In this document: piece by piece, positions 25,309-44,536 of the stretch
How the letters are laid out: each line of letters begins with the position of its first letter
How positions within the stretch are numbered: position 1 is the stretch's first letter
NCBI GenBank assembly: GCA_032209605.1
Contig: JASFXZ010000026.1
Span: forward strand, 7,440,001 to 7,504,000
Length of the DNA stretch: 64,000 nt
Reading direction: 5' to 3'
DNA from: Mactromeris polynyma
Lineage: Eukaryota > Mollusca > Bivalvia > Venerida > Mactridae
The notes under the pieces: model-generated
Databases searched by the model: none
Seen by the model: the letters and a program-made list of their open reading frames with translations, nothing else
What the model was told of the DNA's origin: nothing
Program-made: the position numbers and the translations under genes

Positions 25309-27975
25309 GTAAGCGTTTTCAGTACAATTCTTATAGAAAATATTAAAATCATAATTGTTTTCCTGCATAGAGTGAGTAATTTGTCTCATATCTGAATCTT
25401 TGTAGACGTATTGAAGTATTTTATGTTTAAACATACGTTAAAAACAACTTTTAGCATTTGACCAATCCATCATACCCCAGAAGTGTAGATATATTTTTTA
25501 GATGTCGAACAATCTTCTGAGAACAAACTTCCGGTTGTAGACTTCATCTGAATAGATGAGGTAAATTTATAATTCACAAATCAACAGGTACCGTTGTCCC
25601 GGTCGTGGCAGGTCATACCCTTCCATGAAAATTTGACAAAAATGTCGATTTTCCTCCACATGTGGAGAAGTTGCCGGCTCCTTGTGGAAGGGTAAGTTAG
25701 TACTGGTAAGAATTCAGTGCAGGAAAAACTGGTTAGGTGAACCGGCCGCCGTATATAACTGAAATATCGTTGAGAAACGGCGTTAAACCCGATGAAACAA
25801 ACAAACAGGTACCGTTGATATAAGTATGCGTATTTATTATAGTTGATTAAATTAAACACGTGCGTACTTCTTATTTTGTAACTTTGTATACAACAAACAA
25901 GGCCAAATTGTTCGCATGTTATGGTGTAATTATACCATACAGATATGAGAGAGAACTTGGATCGCAGTAGAGAATAATAGTATTTCTCCGAGGTTGACAA
26001 TATTCTTGTCAACAAAAAGTTGCGTGATACAGTAAAACCTCAATAATAATACCACCCTTGGAGCCCTGGAAAACTAGTCTTCTTATTGAATGGCCTTAAT
26101 ATTGAAGTTGAATGATGAACAAAACAGTGAAAATGGACATGGAAATTATGTTATTAATTTGAGATGGTCGTTAAGTCAGGTTATTACTGTATCTATTTTT
26201 GTTGAACGCACAATTCGGAAATTTCCAGATTTTAATCTTAAGATTAAACATATATCGATTTGAAATGAATTTCAACCTTGTATTTCATTGAACGTAACTT
26301 AAAAAGTATAAACTTAAGACTCTTCAACATTTTAGTCAAGAAGTATACTGAAACTGGATTAAAATGTTATGCCTGTTACGGACTTGGACCAGGAAATGAT
26401 TGTGAGAAATATGAGAGTTACCAGAGAGCATGGACACATGGCGGGGCCGGTGGACCAGTTACACTGAAAACATGCACCCCACCATTTGACAAAATTTGTA
26501 TTATTGAGACATTCACTTCAAACTCGGGTAAGAGGACAATGTTTCTACATGTGATAAATTGATTTTATCTGTCAAATAGTACCCGATGGTGATAGCATCA
26601 CTATCATTGAATATACATGTACATGTACAGTCGGACCTCGTTCATTCGAATTCATCGGGTCCGAAATTTTTATTTCGAATACTACTTGATTTCGAATAAC
26701 CCATTTTAATTCGACGTGCCTAAGATACATTGTGACCTGATATTTAGTTCGGATTATACCAAGTCTTCGGATTAAAGGTTGTCAATAGACGAGGTCCGAC
26801 TTCATGGATAAGAATAGAATTATCCCTCTCTGTTTGTACCTCCAAGTCCTTTTGCTACTGCTTTGTGTTCGTTCCTCTCTGCATATGCTGCCAGCCTTTT
26901 GTTTTGTCTAGATATTGGGAAGTTCTGACTTGTATATAGTGGTAATACTAATCTGCATTTTTCTCTTTTCTGGATATCTTATAACGAAAGAATATCAAAA
27001 CCTTCCTTAGATGATCTACCTATATTTCTGAAAGTATGCATCGATACAAGGTAAATTCTCCTCCTTATGCTTTAGTGATCTCGTTGCGCTGTCTGAAGAA
27101 ATCGCTCTCTGTTTTATTGCCTGATAGTACAGTAAAACCTCAACAATAAGACCACCCACGGGACCCTTGAAAATGGTCTTAATATTTAGGTGGTATTAAT
27201 ATTGATATATATAATAGAGCGCAAAACAGTGAAAATGGACTTGAAAATTGTGTTCTTATTTTTAGTGGTCTTATTATTGAGGCGGTCTTTAAGTGAGATT
27301 CTACTGTACTAGTTTTCCAAGGTAAAGAATCATGTTGAAATACACGCTTTAACGGACCGAAGCAGGTCTACATTTTCCATTTTCCTTGCTGAGTGGTTAA
27401 TGCATCCACCTATAGAGCTGGAGGTTGAAGGTTCAAATCCAGGTAGAGGTCCTTTCTGATGTGTCCGGTTGGTGTATAATGGTTACCGTTTGTATATCTG
27501 CCGGGTTTCTGTCAATAAAGGATAAGAAAAGGGAAGTATATGTGCTTAGAAAGCAGGTGTCTCTTAAGTCAGAAATGGCTGACATTTTAAGCATTAGCTA
27601 TAACAAATAAACACTTTACTTTTGTAAATACACTTTGAAAAAAAGCTCTGCAGAGACTCCTGTTTTATTTCAGGTGAAAGGGCTCATATTAGAGATTGTA
27701 GTGACAACAAGACATTTGATTTCTCAGAGCTGACTCACAACAATACAACCGCATATCTGAACTTGACTGAACTTTCAAATAATAACGAAACAGTGTGCGA
27801 ACATGATGTGTGTCTAACTAAATGCGGGCCTACAAATTTCACAATTTTTTGTAACGGCCCTCAGTCGGTCACTGGAATGCAAAACAGACAATATCTGGAC
27901 TTTCCTCTCTTGTGTCTGTTAATTATCATAATGTTTGAATCGTTAGATAGATGTTATTATGCATTCGAAACTTAA
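25227..27975 (+). CDS. Ly6/three-finger-domain surface protein (3 exons, 191 aa)
   Basis: Joined exons 25227-25308, 26336-26527 and 27674-27975, all phase 1 junctions, 576 nt with the TAA stop. A hydrophobic signal peptide (about residues 6-22) is followed by exactly ten cysteines at 38, 41, 50, 74, 82, 100, 133, 138, 142 and 151. The first pair is LKCYAC and the last is CN, as in Ly6/uPAR and quiver/sleepless-type proteins. Four N-glycosylation sequons lie at 115, 121, 129 and 146. A short hydrophobic run (166-179) near the C-terminus suggests a GPI signal, but it is followed by a charged tail (ESLDRCYYAFET), which is unusual. Such proteins are membrane-tethered and modulate receptors or channels; this one's partner is unknown. 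Introns 1 and 2 hold a SINE and several MITEs. Confidence 0.85.
25597..25803 (+). mobile_element. SINE with 14-bp target-site duplication, in intron 1 of the Ly6 gene
   Basis: A 207-bp insert ending in an (AAAC)n-like tail. It is flanked by the direct repeat AACAGGTACCGTTG at 25583-25596 and 25804-25817. No tRNA head is clear, so it may be 5'-truncated. Confidence 0.8.
26030..26189. mobile_element. MITE family A
   Basis: TA-flanked copy in intron 1 of the Ly6 gene, ends slightly decayed. Confidence 0.75.
26336..26527 (+). CDS. Ly6 gene exon 2 (first half of the Cys fold)
   Basis: Opens after ATTTTAG and codes LKCYACYGLG and five of the ten conserved cysteines. It ends in phase 1 at a GTAAGA donor. 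Confidence 0.85.
26628..26801. mobile_element. MITE family B (CAGTCGGACCTCG ends)
   Basis: Best copy. TA before CAGTCGGACCTCG, an internal ATTCGAATTCATCGGGTCCG block, and an end GACGAGGTCCGACTT. It lies in intron 2 of the Ly6 gene. Related copies occur at 6.3, 38.7 and 42.0 kb. Confidence 0.75.
27130..27306. mobile_element. MITE family A
   Basis: TA-flanked copy in intron 2 of the Ly6 gene. Confidence 0.8.
27385..27630 (+). mobile_element. tRNA-derived SINE in intron 2 of the Ly6 gene
   Basis: Degraded A box (TTGCTGAGTGGTTAA), B box GGTTCAAATCC, then the same body as the 9.2-kb copy and the tail AATAAACACTTTACTTTT. Small open frames across it are not genes. Confidence 0.7.
27674..27975 (+). 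CDS. Ly6 gene exon 3 (second half of the fold, C-terminal hydrophobic tail)
   Basis: Opens after TTATTTCAG. It codes the last five cysteines including the CN end motif, four N-glycosylation sequons and the short hydrophobic tail, then TAA. Confidence 0.85.
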
Positions 27976-28036
27976 TTGTATATTTCGACTTTTTGTCACG
28001 TTCCAACGAGGTACGCCTATCTTCATCACTCATATA

Positions 28037-28195
28037 CAGTAACACCTCAATAATAAGACCACCCTTGGTGCCCTTGAGATGGTCTTAATATTGAGGATGA
28101 ATAAAGATAACAAATGTGGAAGTGTACTTGTGAATGGTGTTTTCAATTTTGAGTTGGTCGTATTATCGAGGTGGTCATTAAGTGAGGTTTTACAG
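28037..28195. mobile_element. MITE family A, just past the Ly6 stop
   Basis: TA-flanked copy 62 bp past the stop of the Ly6 gene. It carries an AATAAA at 28100-28105 in the gene's sense. Confidence 0.8.
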
Positions 28196-28570
28196 TATTT
28201 TTGTGTCCATTTTACTTTTGTTATTGTTTACATTATATATATAGTTCATATATCCTTGTGCTTTTGGGCAGGCTCCACACTTTGTTTGTGGCATATCCTG
28301 CACAAAAGTGACATAATAGCACAAACAGAATTTTGTAAATATTACCGTGCAAGAAATGCATATATTCGTTATTGATGTAAATAACAACAAAGGACAAAAT
28401 CACATTGTTCTTTGGAATAAATGTCAAAAACAGCCTTTAATAGAAATACAATGCACATAAGGTGAAAATACATTCAACATAACATAAACAAATATTTTCT
28501 CTTCATTCTATGCTAAAGTATCTGTGTCTCAGTATTACATATGGTGTTACATTGTAAATATTAATGGTTA

Positions 28571-29085
28571 GTTACTGCCTACTTAGTCAATTTATGTATG
28601 TACTCTGTTGGAAATCAATGACCATATAACGATTAAGTGTGAGGTTAGCTAGCTTTTAAATCGATTTAAACCCCCAGTATTTTTACTGACATCTCCAAGC
28701 CTGTAATTCGCTTTTTGGTTATCATTTCTTTTTGTGTTTTGAATGTATTTTATATTTCCCTTTCCCCTGTGCAATTATTTCACTTTATATAGTGTTCAGG
28801 TTATTTTCTGCCCAGTTTCGGCATATTGTTGCCAGCTGTCTTGATTTGTCCTGTGATATTTTCCATCCATTAATTCCCCCTTTACTGTCCGTCCTCTTTG
28901 ATTCACATAGTTATTCCGTATGGTCTGCCAGGTCATTCCTTGTGCCTCTGTTCCTTAATATATGAACCCTTTAACCTCCTGAAGTGCATGGTTTTTCCCC
29001 CGGAGGTCTGTGTGGGGAGGCACTGTCTTATGTATGTGGCGTTCCCTGTAGCAACTTGTTCTCTCTCTTTTATTGGTTATTTAGT
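28571..29085 (+). repeat. Interspersed repeat family F, long copy
   Basis: Shares with 40101-40465 the blocks TTACTGCCTACTTAGTCAAT, GTGTGAGGTTAGCTAG and TTGTTGCCAGCTGTCTTG. It also shares with 19957-20110, 32228-32262 and 52478-52590 (minus) the end block with CGGAGGTCTGTGTGG and GTGGCGTTCCCTGTAGC. Open frames inside are not conserved as genes. Confidence 0.75.
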
Positions 29086-29460
29086 TTTATATATTATCCT
29101 TTTGAACTTGCTTAACATTCACACGAGCGTGTGCAAAAATGATGCGTTTCAATCGGTATTTCTTATTCCGAGCGCATGCGTAACAATATGATGTTTTACT
29201 CTTCGGTTGTTAGAAGCTGTTTATGCAGTGGTTTACGACCGATTATAACACAGATAACCACGTGTATTTCCGTAATAATCAATGCAACAAAAGACTTAAA
29301 TAGCGGTAATTCATGTTCGCCTTTTTCATCATTTTAATCCATATCAATGTGAATCATACGCAGATTTTATAGAAATTATCTTGCTATAATGCTCTATATT
29401 GTCACAGTTGCTCTTTTTATTATTCACATGTATTTACATGTTCATTTGCATTTGGTGAGG

Positions 29461-29523
29461 CTATGTCCAGGCTCCTATGTCCAGGCTCCTATGTCCAGGC
29501 TCCTATGTCCAGGCTCCTATGTA
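29461..29523. repeat. 14-bp tandem repeat, about 4.4 copies
   Basis: Unit CTATGTCCAGGCTC repeated without change. Confidence 0.95.
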
Positions 29524-30068
29524 TGCAGAATTTACTGCTCGACTTCATCATTCCTGTTTAGTCACTATGAGGACCGGGTCACGGTTGTTGTTAAGAACAT
29601 AACGATAATAAGATCATTATTTATTTTAGCAAATTTCTAGTGAACAAACATTAATAAGCCATTTAACATTAATGTATATTCGTGTAGCACTTATCAAATT
29701 ATGCAACTGGCATATCTCCTCTTAAGTATAACGACTTTATACCTGAAATGGTAATTAAACAATCATTATTATCAGATATGTACTTCTATAATTGTGAAGT
29801 TTAAATATAATCAAGTTCAATATTACGAACATCTTGGCCCTGAATTATGACCGTTCCATTTTCTTTGAGATTTGAGTGTGAATCTTAGATTGGATGATAA
29901 GAATCGACTATAACCATTTTATCAACACATAGTTAACATGGTAACCTATGTCACTCTCTATAGTTTCAAACATACACTCAGCAGGGAAAAGTTTGTGCAG
30001 AGTTGATTTCAATGAATTTTGTGAAATGGGTCTTAAAGAAACTATTTGATCTGCATCCTCCACAAAAA

Positions 30069-37576
<7,508 letters not shown>

Positions 37577-39064
37577 AATCTGTGAGTATCAGTATATATT
37601 ATTAGTATATGCAGTTTCTATTAGAGGTTAATTTGACTGTCGGGTTTCCTGGTGAGGTATATTGAGTTTAACGTATTGCGTCCTGTCCGTCAGTTCATCC
37701 GCATTCACTCCCCGACACCGTACTATGCCTATCCTCGTAAGGAGTGGTTGTTTCAATATGATCTTGTACAAAACCTCAGTCTTTACTTTTGAAAGCTTAA
37801 TGAAAGCGGCCAGTCTTCTGTTTGGCGAAACAGTATGACCGCGATGTACTAAACGCCTGGCTGTTAATTTGTAACCATGTCTACGACCCAATTCTATAGG
37901 TAAATATGTAAGTTTCAATATTACGAAAATTGGAATAAATCCTATCAAATTATCAATCCATTTTTAAAAAAAAAGACGTCGTTTTTTCCATCTTATGAAT
38001 AGTCTTATATAAACAGCATTATTGTGTATGTTGAACTGTTGCTTTCGCTCTCCAAACAGCCATCAGTGTAGTATTTCCGATAAGACGTAAACATGTTTGT
38101 TTCAGGTTTCTCGACCTACCCTATTTTTTGCCCCAACCCGAGAACATTTTTTCGCATTTTAATATTTTTTTGGGCAACATTTCTTCTTTTTGGTTCATAT
38201 TTCTGCCCAGTTATTAGACGCTTTACGAATATTCCAGCTATACAGCGTTATATTCACCTTGATTAAACAAAATGTCAGCGTACATTCTAATCTATGTTTA
38301 ACTAAAATCTCCAAAAAAAATCCTGCCTACTTACCCTATAACTTTTGTCATGAAACCAGAAACAAACATATTTTTAAGGCCGTATTATGTTAAGAAATTA
38401 AAAAAAGTACACAAATGTAAATCTTACCACAGTCGCTGTCACTCTATCATCTAATGCCTTGACACAGTTTTACAGTAGACTTTTATGACACCAGTTAATT
38501 AAATGATAAGAACACAGACCACATAGATTTTGACCAGAGAATTTGAGATAATTAACTAAATATTACCTAAACATTCGACCTGCCATGTTCCACTTAGCAA
38601 CCCATCGCCATACCTGGTCGAGGTTTGTTCTACGTAAGAACGAATTATATAAACAATTCATTTAGACATTATATTTAATTTAAACTAACTACACTCGAAC
38701 TTCGTTTATTTGACTAATAAAGGTCCCGATATATCTTACGCACGTCAAATTGAAAATAGGCTATGCGAAAACATGTATCAGTCGGACCCGATGAATCGAA
38801 TGAACGAGATCCGACTGTTGTTTTCATTATACATTTGTACATCAATTGTGAAACAAGTTATAACAACATATGATACTCACTCTCGACGACTGCTGCCTGT
38901 GATATTGACCAGTGCTTGTGCCTTATGCATGCATTGTGGAATAAATTGTTAAATCTCGACCAAGCTGGGATTCGAGCTCACCTCAGAACATTCGGAACTA
39001 GGGTCGACAGACGCACGACCACAAAATCTCCTTAGGCATCATGAAATTGCTTCAGGGCATTATA
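37577..39064. other. 5' flank of the cellulase gene
   Basis: The start region has TATATACTG about 20-30 bp before a CTCACAG and the ATG. A minus-strand frame at 37628-37948 is basic (GRRHGYKLTARRLVHRGHTV) and G+C-richer than its surroundings but has no recognised family and no clear start. The rest holds only the 38.7-kb MITE. Confidence 0.35.
38692..38817. mobile_element. MITE family B, shortened
   Basis: ACTCGAACTTCGTTTATTTG start and CGAACGAGATCCGACTG end around CGGACCCGATGAAT. Confidence 0.6.
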
Positions 39065-39243
39065 CAGTAAAACCTCAGTTAAAGACCACCTCAATAATAA
39101 GACCGCCTCGAAATTATGGAACACAATTTTCAAGTCCATTTTCACTGTTTTGCTCTTTATTCAATCTCAATATTCAGACCGACTCGATAAGAAGACCAGT
39201 GTTTAAGGGTCCCAATGGTGATCTTACTATTGAGCTTTTACTG
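39065..39243. mobile_element. MITE family A
   Basis: TA-flanked copy. A long open frame beginning in it at 39199 and running to 39723 has no coding character beyond being open. Confidence 0.8.
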
Positions 39244-40100
39244 TACATCGAACAGTGTTTTGATATTGTTTTATTCTGGACTGCTGTGACACCATCTAAT
39301 AAACTATATATATTCTATCATACTTATTTGTCTCATCAACGCGTATTCATAACATTAAACCAAACAAATACATTTACAATAGCGTTTTGCCATCACTTTG
39401 AGGAGACTTACAAGTATAAACACTTACAATTACACCTCCCCCTCAAAAATTATGTTACATTAGACTCACTAATAAGTTCTTATTACAGCTACATGTATGA
39501 TTCAGTACAACCTTCAAGGCATCCCGCTTTTCAACAATCTTCATTCAAATACAATGTCAATATTTACAGTAGTAAGAATTCACTATCAGTTGAACCTCTC
39601 TCTGGCAACAAAGTCTCTTCAACAGCCAACATGTGCCTTTCCCATAGGGGGTGGTTGTCGGGAGTATGTACTGTATTTGATTGTATACAGTCATGTAAAA
39701 GTATAACACATTTGTTTATCTAGACTCAAAACTGCCTTTACATAACGATAAGTATAATAGACATTGAAAAAGTGATCTAAATCATGATTTAGCAACAAAT
39801 AGGGGAAAGATAAGGGATTCACATATGATCAGGTTAAATGTTAATTTGAGCTCAGTGGTTTACTTACGTATACTACATAGGTTTAATGAGGACACACGAT
39901 CTCTAATTGCTCTAAACTGTCTACAGGGGTTACACACACGTTAGGTGCTTATACAGGGGAATACAAAACACAGACCCGCAGTCAAACAGACTTAAAGTAT
40001 ATATGTGAGTAAGCCGATAAGACGAATTTATATGAATTGCAATTTCCAGTGTGTCTCTTATTCTGTAAATACGTCTAGTTAATTGCTTTTAATGATTTAG

Positions 40101-40465
40101 TTACTGCCTACTTAGTCAATCTATGTGTATGTGTTTGAAATCAACGATCATATAGCAAGTGAGTGTGAGGTTAGCTAGATGTTAATTCGTTGTAAGCCCC
40201 AAGTATTTAGGTTAGCTAGCTGTGAATTTTAGGTGTATGTTAAATTTCTCTTTTCCTTGTGCCATTCTTTCACTTGATAAAGTGTTCATGTTACTTTCTA
40301 TATTCGGCCTATTGTTGCCAGCTGTCTTGACTTGTACTTGATGTATCCATCCATAAAATCCCTCTTTTGACCTATTTGATTCTCCAAGTTATTATTTATG
40401 GTCGACCAGGCAATTCTTTGCGGCCCTGTTCCCTTACGTATGTACCATTGCGCCTCCTCAAATGT
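40101..40465 (+). repeat. Interspersed repeat family F
   Basis: Diverged copy of the element at 28.6 kb; its end block is missing. Confidence 0.7.
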
Positions 40466-41124
40466 AATTATATTACTGATTATACCAATAATGTTGGAAC
40501 CTTGAACCAAATTACACCGAACTGAACCAGAGGTATGTTTTGTCAGTGATGTAAATGTGTAAACAGAGACACACAACATAAACAGTTCTCAATACATAAT
40601 ATTTAACAAACCTACTGCATATAAGAATACGTTTGATCTAGGAAAGCGCGATTAATCTGGATACTATGGAACTGAAGACTGTAAAATAAAGCGCATTAAG
40701 CATAAAATAGAATTTCAAGGGAGAGCAACCAATGGCGAGTTTTATACCGGTTCACTCCAAGTTAACTTCCCTGTGAAAGTATTTGAAATTGAAGAATGAT
40801 ATCGCTGTTATCATGGAATTAATATCTTTAAGCAAAATAAATTCGGCAAACAACACAATACATGTTCAAAGACTGGTTTAATTTGCATGTTTGACTGTTT
40901 CTAATTTGTTTACAAAATGTTAGGCTCTTAAGTATCATTTTACATCCGCCTTTGTCGTCATTTTGTAAGCAGGTAAGTTATCAATGTCATCATCATATCT
41001 TATTTTGTTGCTACTGTGGTGTGAAGTATAGATTTAAAAATGAATATACAACTTGAACAGAAAACGCCACATACAAATTGCAGAGAGACTCTGAAACCAA
41101 ACAAAAACTATTAAAAGTGCAAGC

Positions 41125-41345
41125 CATTTCTGACTAACGCGACACCTAGATTCAGAGCGCATTCACTTCCGGATTCCACTCCTTTAATGCCAGGCACCTG
41201 GCAGGTAGGTTCACTGTAACCTTTATTAAGCTTGCGGTTCACAAACCGGCCATATTGGAACGGACGCCTTCCGGGATTCGAACCTTCGACCTCCCGCCCC
41301 AAGGTGAATGCCTTAACCAATCGGCCACTGGAACCGGTTACATAC
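41125..41345 (-). mobile_element. tRNA-derived SINE (minus)
   Basis: Read on the minus strand: A box (TGGCCGATTGGTTAAGGC), B box GGTTCGAATCCC, then a body with CCAGGTGCCTGGCATTAAAG. It is related in build to the other SINEs. Confidence 0.65.
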
Positions 41346-41645
41346 ATGTAAACAATTGCAAATGGAAAATGAAGGCAGAATAAAAACATAAATGATGGGT
41401 GAATTCAGGAAAACCACATTTAGAGACTTCGGTGGCAAAACTATCACAAAGGTTTTAAACTTTAATTAAAGGTGCATACACTTGCATTTACCCTATCATC
41501 AACCTTATAAAACATTGTGAACCAGAAAATCCCCACTGGACCTACTTCCCAAACATAAAACACAGGTCTAAACAGTTCGATATTTATTTACAAAGAAATA
41601 AATAAACGTGGACATACATATTACAAGTATCACGTTTTGGTAATA

Positions 41646-41781
41646 CAGTCAAACCTCACTTAAGACCACCTCAATATTAAGACCACCTCAATATTAAGAC
41701 CACCTCAATATTCAGACAATCTCAATATTAAGACCAATTTTCAAGGTTCCCAAGGACGGTCTTATTAGTGAGGTTTCACTG
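41646..41781. mobile_element. MITE family A
   Basis: Copy with three near-identical 'CACCTCAATATTAAGAC' blocks in tandem at the left side. Confidence 0.75.
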
Positions 41782-42033
41782 CATATCGTTCATCAATACA
41801 TAATATACTACAAACTGTACCAAACTTCTAATGCAACATAGTAAGTGTTGGATCTTTATATGATCGAGTTATCAACTTATCAAAATATCTAGCCTGACCG
41901 GCTTAGTAGGCTTTCATTTTGTAACACAAACAGCCTTTAGGAGAACCTGTAGCCCTTACTTGTGTCCATGTTTGCTTTACAAAACGAATACTTCAAATTG
42001 TATTACAAATTTTAATTTTCTAACAATTTATTA

Positions 42034-42195
42034 CAGTCAAACCTTCTTCATTCGAATTCATCGGCTCCGAAATCTTATTTCGAATAATACATAGTTCGAA
42101 TACTTCAATTCGACGTGCCTGGTAAGATACATCGGTACCTGATATTCATTTCAAATAATACCAAGTATTTGGATAAAGGTTGTCGAATAAACGAT
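42034..42195. mobile_element. MITE family B
   Basis: CAGTCAAACCTTCTTCATTC start, ATTCATCGGCTCCGAAAT-like block, and a GTCGAATAAACGA end. Confidence 0.6.
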
Positions 42196-42944
42196 TATTA
42201 CACAATTTGTACAGAAAGTCCTTAAAAATGAAACATGTGTACAAAATCGTTCGAATCAAATACTGTCTAAATAAACAAATATTGTTCGTTTAGCTACATA
42301 TTATAAAACCTTGTGCATAAAAGATGATAGGAATATCTTATACGTTGCGTAAACAGTTCTACCCGGTAAAGTTAAAATGAGTTCCCACCAAAAGTGCATA
42401 ATACTAAACGGCAACAAGTTTAATCATATTAAACATTCGAGCATGATAACGAGTTAAAATAATCAGTTGTGCAATACGTGTTCAAGTTACACACATGTAA
42501 ACAAACCACCATGTATACATTGCAGCAACAAATCGATATGATCATTGACATAATAACATATGGCTGAATTAGGAACCATTGTCGTAAATGTATTGAGGTT
42601 TCGTATTGCTTTACAGCTTTCAAGAGCCTTTGTAGTAGTTTATTCAAATAATTAATTTACTGAAACTATTCAGTTTATGACCAACAGTATTTCACTTAAA
42701 ACACAAATGGTGTGTTTCACTATATTTTACAGCATACACCTTGCATCAATCACGTCATTTACCGAACATAAATTTTGAAATTCACTGTTTCATTGTGCAC
42801 TGTAATGCCTTATATATGACGTAATTCATGGAATATAGTTTGTTTCTAGCAAGGTATTCCCCCGGACAGGGTTCGAGTCACTCACTATACATGTATAACC
42901 GTATACAATTTGTGTTAATCACGGCTTTTACTGACAAAACAATT

Positions 42945-43245
42945 CATACTACTGTACACATTTCATGTCTAATACGCGGCTGTGCCAAACACACATTAAA
43001 CGAACTCAATTCGTGTCGAAGACGTCATTTACTTCCACATTCCATGTCTTATACGCGGCTGTGCCAAACACACATAAAATGAACGCAATACGTGTCAAAG
43101 ACGTCATTTACTTCCACATTCCATGTCTAATACACGGCTGTGCCAAACACACATAACATGAACTCAATTCTTGTCTAAGAAGTCATTTACTTCCACATTA
43201 CATGTCTTATACGCGGCTGTGCCAAACACACCTAAAATGAACACA
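42945..43245. repeat. 79-bp tandem repeat, nearly 4 copies
   Basis: Four starts of the same unit (ATGTCT(A/T)ATACGCGGCTG) lie at about 42965, 43044, 43123 and 43202, spaced exactly 79 bp. The array lies 90 bp past the stop codon of CARD-like copy 1, likely in its 3' UTR. Open frames across it are chance. Confidence 0.92.
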
Positions 43246-43336
43246 ATTCTTCCATATATCATGTCAAACATGTTGTGTAAATTTGTCTATTTTTGTTTCG
43301 TGTGTCAAACACCATACGTATCTGGTTATAACGAGA

Positions 43337-44536
43337 TCAAATTTTCACTCCGGGATAGAATTTTGGAACCAAATCGTACAAGGAGGAGTCATATAGACTT
43401 TGCAAGAAATCATCATGGCGTACTGACTTTGTAGATAAATACAACAACAGAGATCTTTTCGCATCCAAGCAGCACTTCTCAAAACACATTCCGGTTAATG
43501 CTTTATAGTACTTCATATTTACAATACCTTTTGCGTACAAATGATCACAAAGTTCAGGAAGCACTAACTTGTCCAACAAGAATGTGAAATTAAACCTAAT
43601 AGCACATTTCAGACATGCTCCTCTAAACCAGGGTTTCGTGTTACTCCTTATCACGGAGTTTCTGAAATCTTCGCACCTCTTCTTATGCTTAAAATCGTTT
43701 TCGATTTCTTTCTTTGACATGCCTTTCAGCACTTCGCAATTGCAATCTTCATACTTGCGACATTTACTTTCTTCGTTGATTTCATGATCAAAATCTATTC
43801 CAAATGGTTCGTCAAGACCTTCAATTGAACAAGCACCGTTATGTACATCGTTACCATCAAGCGGAGGTAGTTTATCTGGTAGGTTGGAATCACAAGGTAG
43901 GGATTCATTGCTTCCCGTTATTTGCAGATAGTCGCTACCATTCCGTTTGTGTCCTCGCTTTATGTCCGAACAGTCTTTACTTTCGGTTTCGTTTGCTGGA
44001 GTGAACATTTCCATTGAGCTTTCATCACTGGTAAAGCTTACCTCGTCTTCAAAGTGTGTACTGAATTGTATATTGCCATCTCCGTGTATATCGAAGTTGC
44101 CGTTAAATTCTTGCGGCAGGGCTAATAAAACAAATGAAGTGCACTTAATTCGCAGTTGTATTTTGAAACATGTGGAATCTGTCCCACAAAAAGACTCTAT
44201 GTTAAGAGTTCCGTCACCTTTAACTCGCATGTTAAACAATTTTTGTCCAATGTAGGTTACCTCTTGTCCGTGGATATATCTAAAGTCACCATCTCCTTCA
44301 ATGTTTGGGTGATCTTGAAGCAATCCACTCGGAAGAGCGAAAGTTAAACTCCTAGGTGTTTCCTGAATGCTTACGTTTATTTCAAAACTTGTATCGTTTG
44401 TTGGATGGATATGGTTGCTAGGAAGTATCGTCACTCTTCCCTGGCCCTTAAGTTGTATCAATTGTACATCACAAGTCTGAATATCTTGATGAATCAAGGA
44501 ATTTATTTCCCTCGGTGATAGACACTCTGACATCAT
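43337..44536 (-). CDS. Beta-repeat protein with C-terminal CARD-like domain, copy 1 (399 aa)
   Basis: One open exon from ATG ATG at 44536 to a stop at 43337. Two related beta-type repeats occupy about 26-90 and 105-168. Each starts G-x-G-x-(V/L)-x-I, has an amphipathic strand, then LP-x(2-7)-G and ends I-x-GDG-(D/N)-(F/I) (NIEGDGDFRYI, DIHGDGNIQFS). An acidic, Cys-containing linker holds SDYLQITG (201-208). Residues about 313-395 form a helical block (LLDKLVLPELCDHLYAKGIV, DAKRSLLLYLSTKSVRHDDF, LYDLVPKFYPG) whose pattern resembles CARD or another death fold. The paralogue at 50.6-51.8 kb shares all parts. CARD proteins act as adaptors in innate immune or death signalling; that role is inferred. 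Family not recognised by name. Confidence 0.72.
   Translation of the reverse strand: MMSECLSPREINSLIHQDIQTCDVQLIQLKGQGRVTILPSNHIHPTNDTSFEINVSIQETPRSLTFALPSGLLQDHPNIEGDGDFRYIHGQEVTYIGQKLFNMRVKGDGTLNIESFCGTDSTCFKIQLRIKCTSFVLLALPQEFNGNFDIHGDGNIQFSTHFEDEVSFTSDESSMEMFTPANETESKDCSDIKRGHKRNGSDYLQITGSNESLPCDSNLPDKLPPLDGNDVHNGACSIEGLDEPFGIDFDHEINEESKCRKYEDCNCEVLKGMSKKEIENDFKHKKRCEDFRNSVIRSNTKPWFRGACLKCAIRFNFTFLLDKLVLPELCDHLYAKGIVNMKYYKALTGMCFEKCCLDAKRSLLLYLSTKSVRHDDFLQSLYDSSLYDLVPKFYPGVKI

Noticed and set aside
28732..29191. Open frames of 77 and 97 aa
   Set aside because: They lie in the family F interspersed repeat, and the copy at 40.1 kb does not keep the frame.
39199..39723. 174-aa open frame
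   Set aside because: It starts without a fitting ATG inside a family A MITE, and no domain or coding bias is seen.
42828..43434. Open frames over the 79-bp repeats
   Set aside because: Each repeats the same peptide because of the tandem unit and lies antisense to the likely 3' UTR of CARD-like copy 1.
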